A DNA stretch of 64,000 nucleotides from Microbacterium hydrocarbonoxydans (GTDB lineage: Bacteria > Actinomycetota > Actinomycetes > Actinomycetales > Microbacteriaceae): contig NZ_JAAKXW010000002.1 of the NCBI RefSeq assembly GCF_011752045.1, positions 186,001 through 250,000 on the forward strand. The letters run 5' to 3'. Shown here piece by piece: positions 35,976 to 45,500 of this stretch. The position numbers and the translations under genes are program-made. Every line of letters begins with the position of its first letter. Position 1 is the stretch's first letter. Below the pieces are notes generated by a model. The model was not told where the DNA came from, made no database searches, and saw nothing but the letters and a program-made list of their open reading frames with translations.

Positions 35976-36829
35976 TGAAGCAGACCCGCAACCGCCCCGC
36001 CCTCGTGGTCAGCGCCGTCCGCTGGATCGTGCTCGCCGTCCTCGCGATCACGATGCTGATCCCGATGTACACGATGCTGATCAACGCGTTCAAGCCGCAG
36101 GCCGACATCATCGAGAACCCGCTGCTCATCACCCCGCAGAGCTTCACGTTCGACTACCTCTGGGCCGCGATCACGAGCAGCCGGTTCAACGTGATCGCCG
36201 CCTACGGCATCACCCTGCTCTTCGTGCTCCTGGTGAACGTCTGCTGCATCGCGCTCGCGGCCCCGGTGGCCTACGTGATCGCCCGCGGGCGCTCGAAGTG
36301 GCACCTGGGCCTGCTGCTGCTGTTCGTGTCGGGACTGTTCATCCCCGGGCAGGTCACGCTCATCCCCGTGGTGTTCGTGCTCCGCGTCCTCGGGCTGATC
36401 AACACGATCCCCGGGTTCATCCTGTTCGAGACGGCGGCGACGCTCCCCGTGACGATCTTCCTGTTCACCGCCTACCTGCGCAGCGTCCCCCGCGACATCG
36501 ACGAGGCGGCCGCCCTCGACGGCGCCGGCCCCGTCCGCGCGTTCTGGTCGTGCATCTTCCCGATCATGAGGCCGGTCGTCGCGACGATCGTCGTGCTGAA
36601 CTCGATCGGCGTCTGGAACGACTTCGTCAGCCCGCAGATCATCCTCGGGCCGAGTTCGGGGATCTACACGGTGACGACGGGCGTGTACGCGGCCGTCGGC
36701 CAGTTCTCCACCGACTACACGCAGGTGTTCCCCACCCTGCTGCTCGCCGTGCTGCCCGCCATGGTGTTCTTCATCGTGATGCAGCGCCACATCATCGGCG
36801 GCCTCGTCGCCGGCGCCACGAAGGGCTGA
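35975..36829 (+). CDS. ABC sugar importer, permease 2
   Basis: 284-residue MalG-type permease with docking loop EAAALDGAG and the C-terminal IIGGLVAGATKG. One-base overlap with permease 1. The next gene starts two bases after its stop. Confidence 0.9.
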   Translation: MKQTRNRPALVVSAVRWIVLAVLAITMLIPMYTMLINAFKPQADIIENPLLITPQSFTFDYLWAAITSSRFNVIAAYGITLLFVLLVNVCCIALAAPVAYVIARGRSKWHLGLLLLFVSGLFIPGQVTLIPVVFVLRVLGLINTIPGFILFETAATLPVTIFLFTAYLRSVPRDIDEAAALDGAGPVRAFWSCIFPIMRPVVATIVVLNSIGVWNDFVSPQIILGPSSGIYTVTTGVYAAVGQFSTDYTQVFPTLLLAVLPAMVFFIVMQRHIIGGLVAGATKG

Positions 36830-36831
36830 CG

Positions 36832-38739
36832 ATGACCGACTCCTTCACCAGCCCGCTGCGCGCCGTCCCGGCGTGGGCGGTGCTGCAGCGACGCCTCTTC
36901 GCCGAGATCGAGGAGGCGAGGAAGGTGTTCCGCGACCGCTACACCCTCCCGGACGGACGCCTGCGCGGCGTCGCCGAGTTCGTCGACCGCGACGGCGTCG
37001 ACGACCTGTACGAGCCCTTCTTCAACTGGCCGGCGTTCTATCTCCTCGGCGGCGCCGACGAGGCGCTCGCGGACGCGAAGCGGCACTGGGAGGGGGTGAC
37101 CGCGCAGCTCACGGAAGCGGGCATGCTCACCGACGAGTACGACAACGGCTACGACTGGTTCCACCAGGGCGAGTCCCTGCTGCTCCTCGCCGGCCTGTGC
37201 GCCGCCGATCCGGCCGACGACGCCTTCGCGGCGCGCGCCGCGAGGTTCGCCGCCCTGTTCACCGACCCCGCGCACGGCAACTACGATCCGGTTCGCAACA
37301 TCATCCGTGCCCCGCACAACGGCGCCCTCGGGGCGCGCGACGGGCTCGACGACGTCGTGGTCCCGTACTCCGCCGACCGCGCGGAGATGCGCCCGTACGG
37401 ACTGCCGATCCAGGGTCTGGACGGCATCCGCACCTGGGACGACCTCGCAGATCCCGAGAACGCCCGGCGGATGGCTGCCGAGATGAACCGGCGCGCCGCG
37501 GGCGACGTCGCCGTGAACCTGGCCGCCACCTCGCTCGCGGCGAACCGCTGGCTGTACGACGGCGACGAGGAGTCCGCCGCCTGGGTGCGCCGGTACGTGG
37601 AGGGATGGATCGCCCGCGCCGAGGGCGGGATGCTGCCCGACAGCGTCGGCCCCGACGGCGTCGCCGGCTCCCTCCAGGAGGGCCGCTGGTGGGGCGGCCA
37701 CTACGGCTGGACCTGGCCGCACGGCCTGCACTCGGTCGGCATGAGCGCCCTGATCGGCGCGCTCAACCACGCGCTCGTGACCGGGGACGACCGCGCGCTC
37801 GATCTCGTCCGCACGATGCTCGGCACCGTCCTCGCGCAGGCGCGGCCGGGCAGCGCCGCCGAGAGCACCTACAGCCTCCGCGGCGGCTGGCTGGCCCGGC
37901 TGGGCGCGGCGGCGTCCGAACCCGGACTGCTCGTTCCCTACCGCTACGGCGTCGACGGGTGGTTCGACCACGGCCCCCTGCAGCTCGACCTGCCGACCTG
38001 GCTGTGGTGGTGGTCGCGCTCCGACGCCGATCGCGCCCTGCTGCAGCGCGCGATCGACGCGCTGCCGGCCTCCGCCGACCCCGTGGCCCCCTTCCGCGAC
38101 AAGGAGGAGGCCGGGCACGAGGCCGGCTGGATCCGCTTCCTCGACGGCCGCCTGCCGGACTACCCGGAGCGGGCCCTGGAGATGGCCCTGGGCCAGGTGG
38201 CGCGGCGCACGGCGATGATGCTGGGCGACGACCAGGACCCGGATGCCGCGCACCTGCACTTCTGGCAGCGCGTGAACCCCGTCGTCACCGAGGTCCTCAC
38301 CCAGCTCGTCGCCGGCGCGCCGCAGGTGCTGTACAACGGCGGGCTGGGATTCACCGCCCTGCGCTACGAGGACGTCGACCGCGGCCGCCCCGGTCTCCCC
38401 GAGGACGTCGCGGCCGTGGTGCACCGCCTCGACGCGGACGGCGCCGGCGTGCGGCTCGTCAACACCTCGACCGTGCACGCGCGCACCGTCCGGCTCCGCG
38501 GCGGGCGCTTCGGCCTCGACCGCATCGTCGCCGTCACCGCCTCGTTCGAGGAGCCCGGCGGGTACCCCGGCGCCTCCGGCAGCTACGCCGCCCCGGTCGG
38601 AGCGACCCGCACCCGCACGTGGGAGTGCGACGACGACCTCGTGGTCGCACTCCCTCCGGCGCACGGCGCCGACCTCGACCTGACCATCGCGCGCGCGACC
38701 GGCTCGCCGCGCCATCTCGCCATCGGAGGAGCCGCATGA
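36832..38739 (+). CDS. Uncharacterised 635-residue protein of the deoxy-sugar operon
   Basis: I do not recognise this family. 635 residues, no signal peptide, no membrane helix, so cytosolic. Conserved-looking clusters rich in Trp, Tyr, His and acids: FFNWPAFYLLGG (near 65), DNGYDWFHQGESLLLL (near 105), WWGGHYGWTWPHGLHS (near 285), WLWWWSRSD (near 385), then HFWQRVNP and a beta-rich tail from about 520. The spacing of aromatic and acidic motifs recalls (alpha/alpha)6-barrel glycosidases, epimerases or lyases. It lies between the permease and the RraA-type gene, with a two-base gap and an ATGA overlap. A sugar-active enzyme on the imported fragment is the best guess. Confidence 0.75.
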   Translation: MTDSFTSPLRAVPAWAVLQRRLFAEIEEARKVFRDRYTLPDGRLRGVAEFVDRDGVDDLYEPFFNWPAFYLLGGADEALADAKRHWEGVTAQLTEAGMLTDEYDNGYDWFHQGESLLLLAGLCAADPADDAFAARAARFAALFTDPAHGNYDPVRNIIRAPHNGALGARDGLDDVVVPYSADRAEMRPYGLPIQGLDGIRTWDDLADPENARRMAAEMNRRAAGDVAVNLAATSLAANRWLYDGDEESAAWVRRYVEGWIARAEGGMLPDSVGPDGVAGSLQEGRWWGGHYGWTWPHGLHSVGMSALIGALNHALVTGDDRALDLVRTMLGTVLAQARPGSAAESTYSLRGGWLARLGAAASEPGLLVPYRYGVDGWFDHGPLQLDLPTWLWWWSRSDADRALLQRAIDALPASADPVAPFRDKEEAGHEAGWIRFLDGRLPDYPERALEMALGQVARRTAMMLGDDQDPDAAHLHFWQRVNPVVTEVLTQLVAGAPQVLYNGGLGFTALRYEDVDRGRPGLPEDVAAVVHRLDADGAGVRLVNTSTVHARTVRLRGGRFGLDRIVAVTASFEEPGGYPGASGSYAAPVGATRTRTWECDDDLVVALPPAHGADLDLTIARATGSPRHLAIGGAA

Positions 38740-39518
38740 GCACCGAACTGATCCGCCCCGACTTCGCCCTTCCGGTGCGCGGAGCCGCCTACGACCGCGC
38801 GCCGGCCGAGGTGCTCGACTCCTTCTCGGCGATCTCGTCGGCCACCGCCTGCGCCAAGCTGCACGAGCTCGGCATCCGTCGCAGCTACATCGACGGGCCC
38901 GAGCCGCTCACGACCGGTCAGCGCGTCGTGGGGTCCGCGCTGACCCTGCAGTTCATGCCGCAGCGGGAGGACATGGCGTCGGGCGCGGGGCAGGAGTACG
39001 CCGAGCGGCACACCGCGCTGTGGCACGTGCTCGAGGCCGTGCAGCCGGGGGACGTGCTCGTGATCCAGTCGTACGGCAGCCGGTTCTCCGGCTGCATCGG
39101 CGACATCCTCGCCCGCTACTTCGCCCGCAAGGGCGGTGCCGGCATCGTCGTCGACGGGCGCATCCGCGACGCGGGGCGCATCCGCGAGCTCGGGATCCCG
39201 GTGTGGTCCACCGGCACGACCCCGCACTACGCCTCACAGTCCGAGCTCGTCCCCTGGGCCTACGACGTGCCCGTCGCCGTGGGCGGCGCGCTGTGCATGC
39301 CGGGCGACCTCGTCGTCGCCGACGACGACGGCCCCGTCGTCGTGCCGAAGGCGATGGCGCCGCGCGTCGTGGAGTCCGCGCGCGATCATGAGGAGTGGGA
39401 GGTCTTCAGCCGCCTCCGTCTCGACGGCGGCGCCCGGCTGAGCGACTACTACCCGCTCACGCCCGACAGCCGCGAGGAGTACGAGACATGGCGCACCGCG
39501 CAGAGCTCCGTCCGCTGA
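38736..39518 (+). CDS. RraA-family protein, probable 2-keto-3-deoxy-sugar-acid aldolase
   Basis: 260-residue member of the RraA/HMG-aldolase fold. Despite the family name it is more likely a class II pyruvate aldolase: VVDGRIRDAGRIRELGIPVWS carries the Arg-Asp metal and pyruvate pair, and VAVGGALCMPGDLVVADDDGPVV is the second signature. In a fucose-oxidising operon it could split 2-keto-3-deoxy-L-fuconate to pyruvate and L-lactaldehyde (inference). It overlaps the upstream gene (ATGA) and the downstream gene by 31 bases. Confidence 0.8.
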   Translation: MSTELIRPDFALPVRGAAYDRAPAEVLDSFSAISSATACAKLHELGIRRSYIDGPEPLTTGQRVVGSALTLQFMPQREDMASGAGQEYAERHTALWHVLEAVQPGDVLVIQSYGSRFSGCIGDILARYFARKGGAGIVVDGRIRDAGRIRELGIPVWSTGTTPHYASQSELVPWAYDVPVAVGGALCMPGDLVVADDDGPVVVPKAMAPRVVESARDHEEWEVFSRLRLDGGARLSDYYPLTPDSREEYETWRTAQSSVR

Positions 39519-40432
39519 GCCCCGGCGTCGCGGTCCGGGAGGGGGTCGGCCTCGGCTGCGCGCCGATCGGCAACCTCTTCACGCCGGTGACGGATGCCGA
39601 CGCCGTGGCGACCGTGGAGCGCGCGCTCTCCCGCGGCGTGCGCCTCTTCGACACGGCGCCGCTCTACGGCTCCGGTGAGAGCGAGCGCAAGCTGGGCCTC
39701 GCCCTCCCGGGCGTGCCGCGCGACGACGTCGTCATCGCGACGAAGGTCGGCCGGCTGCTCGTCGATGCCGAGGGACGGCCGGTGACGGGTGCGGCGAGCG
39801 GTCACGACTCCGTCGCCGATCTCAGCCGCGACGGCGTGTGGCGGAGCCTCGAGGGCAGTCTCGCGCGGCTCGGCGTCGACCGCATCGACGTGCTGCACCT
39901 GCATGATCCGCTCGACGTGGACGCCGCCGTCGCCGGCGCCCTCCCCGCGCTGGCGGAGCTGCGGGAGCAGGGCGTCGTGCGGGCGATCAGCGTCGGGCTC
40001 GGCCGGCTCGACCCGCTGGAGCGCTACGCCGCGGAGGCGCCCCTCGACGTGCTGATGGAGGCGGGCCGGCTCACCCTTCTCGACCGCACGGCGCAGGAGC
40101 GGCTCCTGCCGATCGCGGCGTCACGCGGGATCGGCGTCATCGCCGCAGGGGTGTTCAACTCCGGCATCCTCGTCGACCCGGTGGCCTCCCCGTACTACGA
40201 GTACAAGCCGGCCCCGGCCGAGGTCCGCGCCCGCGCCCTGCGCCTGCGCGACCTCTGCCGCGCCCACGGGGTGCGCCTGGCCGATGCGGCCGTGCAGTTC
40301 CCGCTGCGCGCAGGAGCGGATGCCGTGGTCGTCGGCGCGCGCACGCCCGAGGAGGTCGACGCCTTCGTCGACGGCCTCGACGCCGCGGTGCCGGAGCCGC
40401 TGTGGGCGGAGCTGGATGCCGCTGCGGCCTGA
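39488..40432 (+). CDS. Aldo/keto reductase, probable L-fucose / D-threo-aldose 1-dehydrogenase
   Basis: 314-residue AKR TIM barrel. The tetrad is visible: Asp and Tyr in FDTAPLYGSGESE, Lys in ATKVGR, His in LHLHDP. This sequence style is that of the L-fucose dehydrogenase group, which oxidises L-fucose (or L-galactose, D-arabinose) to the lactone. The next gene encodes a lactonase. The start inside the RraA gene gives the full barrel N-terminus. Confidence 0.83.
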   Translation: MAHRAELRPLSPGVAVREGVGLGCAPIGNLFTPVTDADAVATVERALSRGVRLFDTAPLYGSGESERKLGLALPGVPRDDVVIATKVGRLLVDAEGRPVTGAASGHDSVADLSRDGVWRSLEGSLARLGVDRIDVLHLHDPLDVDAAVAGALPALAELREQGVVRAISVGLGRLDPLERYAAEAPLDVLMEAGRLTLLDRTAQERLLPIAASRGIGVIAAGVFNSGILVDPVASPYYEYKPAPAEVRARALRLRDLCRAHGVRLADAAVQFPLRAGADAVVVGARTPEEVDAFVDGLDAAVPEPLWAELDAAAA

Positions 40433-41237
40433 CCCGCGCATCGTCGACGCGCACGTCCACGTCTGGGACGTGCGCGCGTTCCCCCTCCCCTGGTTCCGCG
40501 ACGATCTCGGCCTTCCCCGCGCCGCCGCCGCCGGCGACCTCCGCGCGGCGGCCGCCGCGGCCGGCGTCGAGGCGGCGATCGCGGTGCAGGCCGCCGACTC
40601 GCTCGCCGAGGCCCGCTGGCTCGCCGCACTCGCCGGCGGCGATCCCCTGATCCGCCGCGCCGTGCTGCAGTACGCGCCGGCGCCCGCAGCCCCGAGCGGA
40701 CGCACCTCCGCCGCCCTCTCCCCCGCGGTCGCCGGGTTCCGGGCGGCGGTGCCGCAGTGCGCCGCCGATCTCGCCGACGTGGCCGGGCTCGACGCCCTGG
40801 CCGCCTTCCTCGGTGGCACGGGCGGGGTGCTCGAGATGCTCGTGCGCCCCGAGCAGCTCCCCGCGGTCGCGGCCCTCTCGCGCCGGCATCCGGCCGCACG
40901 CATCGTGATCTGCCATCTCGGCCTGGGTGCCGGCCGGGCGGATGCCGCGTGGTTCTCGGCCCTGGCGGTCGCCGCGTCCGCGCCGGGGGTGTCCGCGAAG
41001 GTCTCCGGCCTCGATCTCCCCGCACGCGCCGGGGCCGGATCCCGGGAGGTCGTCACGGCGGCGTTCGAGGCGTTCGGCGCCGACCGCCTGATGTTCGGCA
41101 GCGACTGGCCGATGTCGGTGCGCCGGTGCGGCTACGACGACGTGATCGCGGCGACGATCGACGCGATGCCCGCACTGGACCCGGCCGCCTCCGCCGCCTT
41201 CTGGGCCGGCACGGCGACCCGGCTGTACGCGCTCTAG
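40416..41237 (+). CDS. Amidohydrolase-2 family lactonase, probable L-fuconolactonase
   Basis: 273-residue metal-dependent TIM-barrel hydrolase of the amidohydrolase_2/COG3618 group. Near the N-terminus VDAHVHVWD gives the metal histidines and near the C-terminus MFGSDWPM gives the catalytic Asp. It would open the lactone made by the preceding dehydrogenase. The ATG lies 17 bases inside the dehydrogenase gene. A relative lies at 63182-64000. Its stop overlaps the convergent GntR gene by four bases. Confidence 0.83.
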   Translation: MPLRPDPRIVDAHVHVWDVRAFPLPWFRDDLGLPRAAAAGDLRAAAAAAGVEAAIAVQAADSLAEARWLAALAGGDPLIRRAVLQYAPAPAAPSGRTSAALSPAVAGFRAAVPQCAADLADVAGLDALAAFLGGTGGVLEMLVRPEQLPAVAALSRRHPAARIVICHLGLGAGRADAAWFSALAVAASAPGVSAKVSGLDLPARAGAGSREVVTAAFEAFGADRLMFGSDWPMSVRRCGYDDVIAATIDAMPALDPAASAAFWAGTATRLYAL

Positions 41238-41887
41238 CCGTCGAGCAGCGTGCCGGCGGCGTGGCTGCGGAACAGCGCGGATGCCGCCTCGGGGTCGCCG
41301 GCGTCGAGGACGTCGAGCAGCCCCCGGTGCCATTCCGCGACCTCGTGCCAGTCGCCGGTGAAGCGGGGGTCCCCGAGGACGTGCATGACGCGCAGGCTCG
41401 GCTCCAGGAGGTCCCACATCCGCGGCAGATAGGCGTTCCCGCTGGCCTCGATCACGGCGCGGTGGAAGGCGAAGTCGAGCTCGCGGAAGCGCGCGAGATC
41501 CGTGCTCTCCGCGGCGTCGTGCATCTGCTCGATGAGCCCGGTGAGCAGTGCGCGCGTCTCGGCGCCGAGGGCCCCGCAGGCCAGTCGCCCGGCGAGGCCC
41601 TCGAGCTCGACCCGCGCGACCTTGGCCTGCTCGGCCTCCTCGGCGGAATAGCTGGCGACGAAGTTGCCCTGATGCCGCACGTGCGAGACGAGGCCCTCGT
41701 GGGCGAGGCGCTTGAGCGCGTCGCGCACGGGAGCCTGGCTGACCTGCAGCTGGCGCGCCAGCTGCGACTCCACCAGCTGCTCGCCCGGGGCGAGCGTGGA
41801 GTCCTTGATCATCGCCTTGATCATCGCGTAGATCTGATCGGACAGCAGCCCGCGCTGCAGTCCGGCAGTGGCCAGAGCATCCGTCAT
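41234..41887 (-). CDS. GntR/FCD-type regulator of the deoxy-sugar regulon
   Basis: 217-residue GntR regulator: winged helix at residues 15-75 (LQVSQAPVRDALKRLAHEG) and FCD domain from about 85. It probably binds the CGAnnATCG sites before GH95/importer, before its own gene and before the GH141-like gene. A box TACACT (41894-41899 on the minus strand) ends seven bases before the ATG and there is no ribosome site, so the transcript may be leaderless. It lies between two halves of its presumed regulon. Confidence 0.88.
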   Translation of the reverse strand: MTDALATAGLQRGLLSDQIYAMIKAMIKDSTLAPGEQLVESQLARQLQVSQAPVRDALKRLAHEGLVSHVRHQGNFVASYSAEEAEQAKVARVELEGLAGRLACGALGAETRALLTGLIEQMHDAAESTDLARFRELDFAFHRAVIEASGNAYLPRMWDLLEPSLRVMHVLGDPRFTGDWHEVAEWHRGLLDVLDAGDPEAASALFRSHAAGTLLDG

Positions 41888-41893
41888 GTTCCC

Positions 41894-41922
41894 AGTGTAC
41901 TTTCGTTATCGACTATCGCTAA
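41894..41922 (-). promoter_or_regulatory. GntR autoregulatory site TTATCGACTATCGCTAA
   Basis: Imperfect palindrome TTA-n-CGA-nnn-TCG-n-TAA at 41906-41922, next to a -10-like TACACT (41894-41899, minus strand). Its first three bases are the TAA stop of the SGNH gene read on the minus strand, so the operator overlaps the end of that gene. Confidence 0.7.
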
Positions 41923-42523
41923 TGAACGCGGCCGCCCGCCAGGCGTCGGCGATCAGGCGGGATCCGAGCGGGGTCGGATGCACGCCGTCCGGCGCCAGCG
42001 CGGCCACCGGATGCTCGGCCGCCGCCGCCGTGAACACCTCGTGCAGCGGCACCAGCTCGGCCCCGAACTCGGCGGCGAGCGCTCGGACCACGGCGCGCTT
42101 GCCGTCGAGATCCTCCAGCCACGCCGTCTGCTCCGGCACCACCGGGAGGAAGAACGGCTCCATGAGGACCAGGCGCGGGCGGTGGACGGCCACCACTCGC
42201 TCCAGCAGCGGGCGCAGCCGCGCCTCGAAGTCCTCCGCCGAGGTCGGGTCGTCCCGATCGAACCGCCGCCACATGTCGTTGACGCCGACGTACACCGTCA
42301 GCAGGTCCGGCTCCGTCGGCATCAGCTCGTCGTCCCACCGGGCTGCGAGGTCGACGGCCCTGTTCCCCGCGATGCCGAGGTTGCGCACCGTCGCCCCGCC
42401 CGCGGTGAGCTCGGGTGCGAGCAGCGACACGTAGCCGTCGCCGAGGGACGCGGGATCCTCCCGATCCCGGCCGGCGTCGGTGATCGAGTCTCCGATGAAG
42501 ACGATGCGTGTGGCGGGGGTCAT
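41906..42523 (-). CDS. SGNH/GDSL-type esterase
   Basis: 205-residue SGNH hydrolase: block I GDSITDAG with Ser13, block III GVNDMW, and the late Asp-His in APDGVHPT. No signal peptide. Probably removes acetyl or other acyl groups from imported sugars. Start overlaps the stop of the GH141-like gene (TGATG), so they form one unit. Confidence 0.87.
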   Translation of the reverse strand: MTPATRIVFIGDSITDAGRDREDPASLGDGYVSLLAPELTAGGATVRNLGIAGNRAVDLAARWDDELMPTEPDLLTVYVGVNDMWRRFDRDDPTSAEDFEARLRPLLERVVAVHRPRLVLMEPFFLPVVPEQTAWLEDLDGKRAVVRALAAEFGAELVPLHEVFTAAAAEHPVAALAPDGVHPTPLGSRLIADAWRAAAFISDSR

Positions 42524-45500
42524 CACTGCTCCTTCGCTTTCTTCCGCACCGAGATCTCGAGCTCGACCGTGAACCCGTCGGTGGCGACGGTGATCGTCTG
42601 GCGCGGATCGACCTTGCGGCTGTCGAACCCGCTCACCATATCGGCGGTCACGGCCTTCTGCGTCACGGTGCCGTCGCTCCACGTCAGATCGAGCAGCATG
42701 CCGTCCACCGAGAGCTCCTCGCCGACGGCGTATCCGGTCTTCGGCGCGGCGTCCGCCGCCCACGCGATCCCGGTGACGGTCGCCGGAGGCGGCGTCGGGC
42801 GCACCGTGAACGTGTTCGTCTTGCCGTAGTGGTAGATGTTGAAGAAGCCGTCGGCGCCGATGCGGAGGTTCTGCCTCGCGTCGAGCACGTTCCAGACGGT
42901 GGCGTCGTCGACCCGCAGCACCACGCGCGTGCCGCCGGGCTCGGCGATCGCGCCGAACTCGATCCGATGCGTCGTCCCCGGGTCGATGACGGTGTTCGGG
43001 ATGACGTCGAGCATGGTCTGCCCCGGCGACCAGCTCTGGAACTCGATCACGTCCTCCTTGAACACGACGAGGTAGCCCGTGTTCGAGTTCTGCCAGGCGG
43101 GGAGGCCGGTCTGGTCGGAGCGCACCTGGAAGCCGTACCAGCCTCCGTCGAAGGCGCCGAAGTCCGCGTCGACCTGCAGCAGGGTGCTGCCGAAGCGCTC
43201 GGCCTCGTAGCCGTGCACGCCCTGACCGGAGATCGTCACTCCGCTCTCGTCCACCGCGATGACGCCCGAGGTGGTCCAGTTCGCGGCATCCCGCAGCTGC
43301 GCGTCGAGGCGGGTCACCGGATAGGCGGCATCCGTCACGGTGACCGTCACCGTGTCGCTGAGCGACGGGTCCGCCACCGAGGTCGCGGTGATCGTGGTGG
43401 TCCCGGCGGCGACGCCCGCGATGCGGCCGTCGACGACCGTCGCGACGCCGGCGTCGCCGGTGGTCCACGCCACGCGGGCGTCGCTCGCGTCCTCCGGCGC
43501 CACGGATGCCGTGACGCTGCGGCGCTCGCCGACGTTCAGCCCGACCTCCTCCGCATCGAGGGTCACCCCGGTGACCGGCACCCCGGAGAGCGAGAAGCCG
43601 ATGTCGTCGAAGTCGAGGGAGGCGTAGCCCTCGACGTAGAAGCCGACGCGTCCGGCCTTGCCGGGGCCGGGATCGGCGCCCTCGAGCGCGATCTCGCCGT
43701 TCACGACGATCCGGATCCGGCCGTCCTGCACGGCGACCCGCACGTGCGAGGTCGCTCCGGCCGGCAGCGCCTTCTCGGCGGGCAGCACCTGCTCGGCGAC
43801 GACCTTCCAGGTGTCGTCGAAGATCGTCCAGGTCGGTCCGGCCGCGGCGTTGCGGTAGCGGATGAACCCGCCGCCCTTGCCGTTGCGGTCGTAGATCACG
43901 AGGCCGGAGCCCGCCGGCGTCGTCGCCGGGGTGGTCACGTCGAAGTCCAGCACGAACTCCGTGAAGTCGCGCGGGAGCACGGCGTTCGCGCCCTTGACGA
44001 TGCGGTACACCCTGTCACCCGAGGCGTCGACCTGGATGCTCCGGTTGGGGTCGGTCGGCCAGCCGTTCGCACCGGACTCGAAGTCGGTGAAGTGCAGCAC
44101 CCCGTCGCCCTCCTCGACGACGACCTCTATGGTCGCCGTCTTGGCGGCATCCGCCACGGCCGTGGCCGTGATGGTCGTGGCGCCGGGCCCGGCACCGAGC
44201 ACGATCCCCTTGTCCGAGACGGTGGCGACGGCCGGGTCGGCCGACGCGTACGTCACCGCCGCGTCGTCCGCGTTCCACGGGAGCGGCACGGCGCGCACCC
44301 GCACCTCGTCGCCGGCATCCAGGGTCACCCGCGGGCCGTCGAAGGCGATGGCCTCCAGCGCGACGGTCTGCGGCTGCTGGGTCTGGCCGATGTGTCCGGC
44401 GACGCCGATCTCCGCGAAGTCGATCGCCTCGAAGCCGGGGATCTGCGAGAACACCGCCGCGTCCTCCTTCAGCCGGTAGTCGCCCGCGGCCGCGTCGACG
44501 AACCCCGGGTCGGCGGTGGCCACCCAGTTCGCCTCGTAGTTGAGGAGGTTCTTGCCGTCCTTGGCACCCTGGTCGTTGAGACCGGCGATCGGCTTGCGGT
44601 TCGGGTTCCACACCACGTTCTGCGCGAAGGTGCTGTGGTCGGGGTAGTAGTGGTTGTCCTCGAAGAAGTGCGTGAGCTCCGGGTACTTCTCGAGGTAGGG
44701 CGTTCCGACGAAGTCGTTGTTGTCGGCGAAGACCTGACGCCAGGCGGGCATGTAGTCGCGATCGACCACATTGCCCTCCTGGTCGCCCATCCACTGCTCG
44801 TAGTTGTCGTAGGGCACGAAGGCGTCGACGAAGATGTTGTTCCGCGCCTCGATGTAGTCGGCCGAGCCGCTCTTGATCGCGCTGTTGCCCATGTTGACGA
44901 AGATGTTCTTCTCGATCTGCAGGTCCCACGTGAAGTTGTCGGCGTAGATGCCCTCGACGCCGGCCATGCCGACCCCGATGTCGTGGAAGTAGTTCTCCCG
45001 GAACACGTGGCCGCGCTGCTGCGGCGTCTTGCCGGAGTTCATGTAGATCGCGCCGAGGTCGTGGAAGAGCTTGCACACGTCGTACACCTCGTTGCGCTCG
45101 AAGAGGTGGTCGTTGCCGTGCACGATGATGCCCGGGTGCGGGGCGTCGTGGATCTCGTTGTCGCGCGCGACGTTGCCGACGCCGTCGAACATCACGCCGG
45201 GGTTGTAGGCCTTGTGGTAGTACGCGAAGTCGGCGATCTCGGAGTTCTCCACCCGGTTGCGCCCCGGCGCCAGCGTGACCTTGTCGCCACCCTGGAGCAC
45301 GACGCCGACGCCGCCGATGTGGGTCAGCCGGCTGTCCAGCACGGCGTGGTCGCGGCCGCCGCGGTTCACCGGGATGCCGTCGTAGGTGTACCGGCCGGGC
45401 GAGTTGATGAGCACGCCGCCGTCGGTGAAGTTGCGGATGTCGCTGCGCGAGACGGTGACGTGCGAGCCGCCGAGGATGACGGCGGCGGTGGCGCGGCCGT

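Noticed and set aside
38736..39518. Annotation as regulator of ribonuclease E activity (RraA)
   Set aside because: The family name is misleading. The DGRIRD motif and the sugar-acid operon favour an aldolase.
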